A DNA stretch of 64,000 bases from Roseitalea sp. (lineage in GTDB: Bacteria > Pseudomonadota > Alphaproteobacteria > Rhizobiales > Rhizobiaceae), in NCBI GenBank assembly GCA_017642895.1, contig JAEPON010000005.1, positions 1 through 64,000 on the forward strand. Reading direction: 5' to 3'. Below, in pieces: positions 62,196 through 64,000 of the stretch. Position numbers and translations under genes: made by a program. The notes under the pieces are model-generated. The model was not told the DNA's origin and did not search any database. It saw nothing but the letters and a program-made list of their open reading frames with translations. The first letter of the stretch is position 1, and every line of letters starts with the position of its first letter.

Positions 62196-64000
62196 ATGCA
62201 GCTAGACACACTGATCGTCAAAAATTTCCAGTGCTTCGGTCCGGACGGAATTGTACTGGACATGACCGATCCAGTGACGACGATGATTGGCGCGAATGGC
62301 TCAGGAAAAACGGCTGTCTTCCAAGCGCTCAACCGCCTGTTTGGGCTCGGCGGCTCAGCACGAAAGATCGAAAAATCTGATTTTCACCTCCCCGTCGACG
62401 CGGACGATGTTGAGAACGAGTGTGAACTTCATCTGGAGGCGGTCTTCTCTTTCCCGGAACTGGACGATGATGCGGCCGGCGCTGCCGTTGCTGAGTTCTG
62501 GACGCAGATGTCAGCCAGCGAACCCGATGACCCGCTGAAGGCAAGGGTTGTTCTGAAAGCTGTTTGGGTCGACGACGGGACGCCCGACGGTGTCGTGGAA
62601 TCCAGCATTCGATGGATCACGCGCACGGACGACGACTATGAGTGGGACGCCTGCAAGCCGCTGACTGCCGCTCAGCGATCCGCCATCCAAGTTGTCTATG
62701 TCCCGGCCAATCGCGGCTCGCTCTCTCAAGTGAAGGCCCTGCTCCGGGGACGTCTCTGGCGCGCCGCCCGTTGGTCCGAGGCGTTGCAAGAGAAAACCGA
62801 AGAAAACGCGGAACAGCTTCAGGATGCGTTTCAGAAAGAACCACCGGTGACGTTCATCAGCAAACGGTTGTCCCAACGATGGCAACAGGTCAACGAAGCT
62901 GGAACGCACGCCCAGCCAATCCTAAAACTCACCGAGGACCGCTTCGAAGCGATTATTCGGCATGCTGAAGTGAAATTCTCGCCGGACGCATCCGGCGCAG
63001 ATCGTCCGCTTGAGCGGCTAAGCGATGGGCAGAAATCCTTGTTTCAGATCGCTCTGACAGCGGCTCTGCTTGAGATCGAACAGGACGCACTCGCTCTGTC
63101 CGATGACAAGTCGCCTTTTGAGCCCACGCAGCTAAAACACGTTCCTCTAACTTTGCTCCTGATCGAAGAACCGGAAAACTCGCTCTCGCCATTTTTCCTG
63201 TCCCGCATCATGGACCTTTGCGACGACATCGCTGAGATGGATACGGCGCAGGTCATGCTGTCCAGCCATAGCGCGTCGATCCTTTCCCGAGTAAAGCCTG
63301 AAACGCTTCGCTATTGCCGCCTCGACGCGAAGACCGGACAAAGCTCGATCAGAGCACTCACCCTGCCACCTGCGGCCGAAGAAGCCGGCAAGTATGTGCG
63401 GCAAGCCGTGCGGGCCTATCCGGAGCTTTACTTCGCGAAGCTCGTCGTGCTTAGCGAAGGCGACTCCGAGCAGATCGTGTTGCCGAAGCTTGCTGCAGCG
63501 CGCGGCCTTCATCTCGACAAAGCCTTCTGTCCGATCGTCCCGTTGGGTGGGCGTCATGTCGAGCATTTCTGGCGTTTGCTCAAAGATCTTTCCATCCCAC
63601 ACATCACTTTGCTCGATCTTGATTACGGGCGACAGCATGGCGGCGCTACCGCGATCCGCAGCATTGTCGAAAAGCTGCTCGGGTTCGGGATCGAGTTCGG
63701 TGACTGCGAGCATGTCGCAAGCGGCGAGATCGATCCGGCCGACATTGATGAGTTATCAGACGAGGACATCGATATCGAGTACGCTGAAGACGCTGACAAG
63801 ACTCTTGGAACCTATTGGCTGCAAACCCTTCGAGAACTGAATGTTTTCTTTTCAGAGCCAATAGATATCGACTTCTCGATGCTCTGCGTTTTTAGCAAGG
63901 CCTACATGCATGCAACACCTGGGGGGCAAGGCCCTAGCGCAGAGCCGGCGGCGATACAAAAGAGAAAGAAAACAACGCTAAAGAAAGCCGGTCACCCTGA
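62196..64000 (+). CDS. OLD-family ATPase-TOPRIM nuclease (3' end outside window)
   Basis: At least 601 residues, still open at the window edge. The N-terminal ABC-type ATPase has Walker A MIGANGSGKTAVF, signature LSDGQKSLFQIAL, Walker B LTLLLIEEPENSLSPFF and the switch His in LSSHSASIL. The TOPRIM domain has the first Glu in VVLSEGDSEQIVLP and DxD in LLDLDYGRQHGG. Members of this family are anti-phage nucleases, alone or with a UvrD-type helicase partner (as in Gabija). The gene to the right, not visible here, would decide. It is divergent from abiEi. Confidence 0.9.
   Translation, partial: MQLDTLIVKNFQCFGPDGIVLDMTDPVTTMIGANGSGKTAVFQALNRLFGLGGSARKIEKSDFHLPVDADDVENECELHLEAVFSFPELDDDAAGAAVAEFWTQMSASEPDDPLKARVVLKAVWVDDGTPDGVVESSIRWITRTDDDYEWDACKPLTAAQRSAIQVVYVPANRGSLSQVKALLRGRLWRAARWSEALQEKTEENAEQLQDAFQKEPPVTFISKRLSQRWQQVNEAGTHAQPILKLTEDRFEAIIRHAEVKFSPDASGADRPLERLSDGQKSLFQIALTAALLEIEQDALALSDDKSPFEPTQLKHVPLTLLLIEEPENSLSPFFLSRIMDLCDDIAEMDTAQVMLSSHSASILSRVKPETLRYCRLDAKTGQSSIRALTLPPAAEEAGKYVRQAVRAYPELYFAKLVVLSEGDSEQIVLPKLAAARGLHLDKAFCPIVPLGGRHVEHFWRLLKDLSIPHITLLDLDYGRQHGGATAIRSIVEKLLGFGIEFGDCEHVASGEIDPADIDELSDEDIDIEYAEDADKTLGTYWLQTLRELNVFFSEPIDIDFSMLCVFSKAYMHATPGGQGPSAEPAAIQKRKKTTLKKAGHP

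Overview
The window is high-GC chromosomal DNA from an alphaproteobacterium, most likely of the order Hyphomicrobiales (Rhizobiales). This rests on the housekeeping run at the left end (glnK-amtB, tesB, a UbiH-type hydroxylase, creD, a Trm112-like protein, a LON-domain protein, cnoX, proX, tRNA-Gly), on dense c-di-GMP signalling, and on TRAP/TAXI transport. The genus cannot be named from the sequence alone.

Layout. 1-8.0 kb: core genes, with a clear NtrC site and a probable sigma-54 promoter in front of glnK-amtB. 8.7-14.2 kb: a large type V autotransporter divergent from a TetR regulator across a palindrome-rich spacer. 14.7-31.7 kb: an exopolysaccharide region. Alg44-like (PilZ plus membrane-fusion) and Alg8-like (GT2 synthase) genes overlap by 4 bp and are followed by AlgA, AlgD and a secreted RTX protein. 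Next come a LOV-domain hybrid histidine kinase, a NarL-type response regulator and a FIST sensor on the minus strand, then a type I secretion ABC transporter and adaptor on the plus strand. Together these suggest a c-di-GMP-controlled, polymannuronate (alginate-like) polymer with an RTX partner protein, possibly under blue-light or small-molecule control. No alginate outer-membrane, lyase, epimerase or acetylation genes are in the window.

32.0-36.0 kb: a TetR regulator divergent from a homocysteine-methyltransferase-like gene, a dirigent-like lipoprotein, a GNAT enzyme and a DapA-family aldolase. 36.2-43.0 kb: three c-di-GMP proteins, one with both receiver and EAL motifs degenerate, one with a degenerate GGDEF and intact EAL, one with both intact and a sulfite-oxidase-fold periplasmic protein upstream. 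43.3-45.3 kb: a scar of an integrative conjugative element (trbI 3' end plus DUF2274) run into the 3' end of a LysR gene. 45.6-54.2 kb: a tightly overlapping minus-strand operon (IclR regulator, M24 hydrolase, TAXI binding protein, fused TRAP permease, threonine-synthase-like PLP enzyme, AceE/transketolase-like ThDP enzyme) that looks like an uncharacterised catabolic pathway.

54.2-64.0 kb: the left end of a genomic island. A 45-nt 3' fragment of tRNA-Arg(CCG) is followed by a tyrosine integrase and then by a defence cluster: a PD-(D/E)XK nuclease and a catalytically dead long prokaryotic Argonaute (genes overlapping by 1 nt), an AbiEi/AbiEii toxin-antitoxin pair upstream in the same direction, and a divergent OLD-family ATPase-TOPRIM nuclease that runs off the window. 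The Argonaute-nuclease operon, possibly co-transcribed with AbiE, is the most striking defence system. The compact alginate-like locus and the M24/TRAP/PLP/ThDP operon are the most unusual metabolic finds.
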